Origin: Litorivita sp050633545
Lineage (GTDB): Bacteria; Pseudomonadota; Alphaproteobacteria; Rhodobacterales; Rhodobacteraceae
Length of the DNA: 64,000 bases
Reading direction: 5' to 3'
Assembly (NCBI GenBank): GCA_050633545.1
Contig: JBOEGS010000005.1
Coordinates: 124,001 to 188,000, forward strand
The position numbers were made by a program, and so were the translations under genes. Below the pieces are notes generated by a model, which was given only the letters and a program-made list of their open reading frames with translations, was not told the origin of the DNA and searched no databases. Below, piece after piece: positions 62,783 through 64,000 of the stretch. Each line of letters opens with the position of its first letter. Positions within the stretch are counted from its first letter, which is position 1.

Positions 62783-62820
62783 AAAACGAAAAAGAGCGGC
62801 GCATTGCAGCGCCGCTCTTT
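62783..62820 (-). terminator. Rho-independent terminator of the VPLPA-CTERM gene
   Basis: A perfect 12-pair stem AAAGAGCGGCGC / GCGCCGCTCTTT with loop ATTGCA; on the minus strand it is followed by a T-run (TTTTTCGTTTT). It lies 26 nt past the stop codon. Confidence 0.92.
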
Positions 62821-62845
62821 CAATGTCTGGCAATCGCGGGTGCGA

Positions 62846-63361
62846 TTACGATTTTTTGCGGCGCTTCATCATGCCAAAGCCAGCCACGCCGAGTGCCAAG
62901 AGAGGCAAGGACGCGGGCAGCGGCACGGCAGGTGCGCTGTCGAGACGGGCATAGAAGCCAGCAGGAGCACCGCCGCCCGCATCGCCGGTGACGATGATGT
63001 TGTAAGTACCCGCTGTGAGCAGAGTTTCAAAGCTCGCGTAGTCAGCCGAGTTCCAGTAGGAATCGATCGGGTCGCCGAAGGTCGACGCCATTGCATCGCC
63101 GGAGCTGCTGCCGATCAAACCAAGGCTTGGCGCAAATGCGGCAAGGCTATCGCCCGTCGTAAAAGCATCGGTCACGCGGAAGTACGCGTCGCCGGTCAAG
63201 GTAAAGCTATAGGGCGAAAAAGCCGAAGGGGCGTCGGGATCAGTTTCGTAATCGATCGAGTCGTATTCCCAACCCGCATCAAGGGTAAGTGCCGAAGCGG
63301 GGCTCACTGCGAGAAGCGCAGCAACAGCTGTGGCACCGATCAGCGAAAGTGCGTATTTCAT
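62846..63361 (-). CDS. VPLPA-CTERM sorting-domain protein
   Basis: A 171-residue exported protein. It has a signal peptide (about residues 1-24), a strand-rich body (WEYDSIDYETDPD, SFTLTGDAYFRVTDAF), and a C-terminal anchor VPLPASLPLLALGVAGFG followed by MMKRRKKS. That tripartite end is the VPLPA-CTERM signal, which in Rhodobacterales is processed by a dedicated exosortase, so the body is probably delivered to the surface or exopolysaccharide. GGAGAAATACAT precedes the ATG. No exosortase gene is in the window. Confidence 0.88.
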   Translation of the reverse strand: MKYALSLIGATAVAALLAVSPASALTLDAGWEYDSIDYETDPDAPSAFSPYSFTLTGDAYFRVTDAFTTGDSLAAFAPSLGLIGSSSGDAMASTFGDPIDSYWNSADYASFETLLTAGTYNIIVTGDAGGGAPAGFYARLDSAPAVPLPASLPLLALGVAGFGMMKRRKKS

Positions 63362-63725
63362 ATGTATTTCTCCAATATTGGCAACTGCCGCTAAGTTAAC
63401 CCAAAGTTAACGGCTAGGCGACTCCGAAATGCGGCTCAAATGTGGCAATCGCGCTTTTTTGTTTCCATTTGTCAAAAAATGCAGGTCCAAAACAGGAATT
63501 GTTGCGAGAATCATTGCCAAATGTGGCGCTCTGTCGTCCGGCACGACCAAGGATCACGCGGCGTAAATGCGATTCGGACCCCTGTTTCATGGCTTCGGCC
63601 CCGCCCCGATGGTGCACAAGCCACCAGCGCGATTGCGTCAAGATTTGGGCATAAATATGGGCGGGACATGAGGTCCGGCCCCTTGGCATTTCAAGCATTT
63701 GCGACCGCGATACGCGCGCGGGGTC

Positions 63726-64000
63726 TCAAACGGTTTGGCGTCTCGCCTTGCGGCGGCGCAGCACCTGCAGGCTCGCCAATCCAAGCGCCAGAAGCGGCAA
63801 GCTTGCGGGCAATGGCACGGTCGGGGCACTCTCGACCGGTAGAGGCGTGACCGTAAACCGTGTCACATTGCCATAAAGCGGCCCCGCATTGCCTGTGCTC
63901 AGGCTGGTGAAAGAATAGGCGCGCGAATATTCGTTTCCGGTGTTCGAGGCGGTGTTGTAATAGACCTCGGGCCCGCCCGACAGCCCGCCAACGCGCACGA
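63726..64000 (-). CDS. Second VPLPA-CTERM protein, N-terminus outside window
   Basis: The last 91 codons of a protein that ends VPLPASLPLLALGLASLQV and then the basic tail LRRRKARRQTV, the same sorting signal as the preceding gene. The visible body (VYYNTASNTGNEYSRAYSF) is strand-rich with many Asn, Thr and Tyr. The start lies beyond 64000. The two genes are in the same direction 364 nt apart and may form a small surface-protein group. The spacer 63362-63725 contains two copies of AGTTAAC near 63393 and a repeated ten-mer CAAATGTGGC (63437 and 63518). Confidence 0.85.
   Translation of the reverse strand, partial: VRVGGLSGGPEVYYNTASNTGNEYSRAYSFTSLSTGNAGPLYGNVTRFTVTPLPVESAPTVPLPASLPLLALGLASLQVLRRRKARRQTV

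Overview
This 64 kb window is ordinary chromosome from an alphaproteobacterium, most likely a marine Rhodobacterales (Roseobacter-group) bacterium. Several features support this: a permuted two-piece ssrA gene with a typical alphaproteobacterial tag, an SspB-alpha gene beside it, the trgA-trgB-cysK locus first described in Rhodobacter, an F1-ATPase zeta inhibitor (DUF1476), an AcuI-type acryloyl-CoA reductase, a split B12-dependent methionine-synthase-like gene set with a DUF1638 protein, and VPLPA-CTERM surface proteins. The GC content is high, so long antisense shadow frames are common. I see no rRNA, CRISPR array, insertion sequence, phage gene or plasmid replication gene.

Layout. 1-7.6 kb: a reductive pyrimidine degradation cluster (preT-preA; an N-carbamoyl amide hydrolase and hydA) around a RutR-like regulator, with two matching palindromic operators. 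7.6-16.2 kb: a crotonase, tRNA-Ser, and a leftward run cfa-trgA-trgB-cysK-mscS-alaX. 16.2-22.7 kb: photolyase, acuI, a DinB-like protein, ssrA (tmRNA), sspB, fumC and two small proteins. 22.7-29.3 kb: a P450 overlapping a membrane alpha/beta-hydrolase-like gene, ccdA, tusA and rne. 29.9-36.5 kb: glycerophosphodiesterase, dctB-dctD, purS-purQ, purC and the zeta inhibitor. 36.8-43.8 kb: an MprF-like protein, a homocysteine methyltransferase, a PA0069-type radical SAM protein, a corrinoid protein, a DUF1638 protein, sufE and a lipoprotein. 43.9-53 kb: rnd, purM-purN, tRNA-Met, an EnvZ-like kinase, an MBL hydrolase, tRNA-Asn, a small exported protein and monomeric icd. 53-58.8 kb: a LysR regulator, then a block between two near-identical tRNA-Val genes that appears to encode synthesis and phosphorolysis of the compatible solute glucosylglycerate. 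58.8-64 kb: an HU protein with a histone-like tail, a small secreted protein, lon, and two VPLPA-CTERM proteins (the second cut by the window end).

How the genes work together. PreT/PreA, HydA and the carbamoyl hydrolase catalyse the successive steps from uracil or thymine to beta-amino acids, and the RutR-like protein probably senses the pyrimidine. tmRNA and SspB are partners: the tag made by one is delivered to ClpXP by the other. The methyltransferase, corrinoid protein and DUF1638 protein are likely parts of one methionine-forming system. The GT, HAD phosphatase and GH13 phosphorylase would make and then recover glucosylglycerate. fumC and icd, 30 kb apart and both in the TCA cycle, share an identical 13-base palindromic element upstream.

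The least ordinary observations are the glucosylglycerate block between two tRNA-Val genes, the shared fumC/icd element, a DctD that lacks the GAFTGA loop, a frameshifted small membrane gene between the pyrimidine genes, and a C-terminal GWW motif in RNase E. All functions are read from sequence motifs and context; no database search was run.
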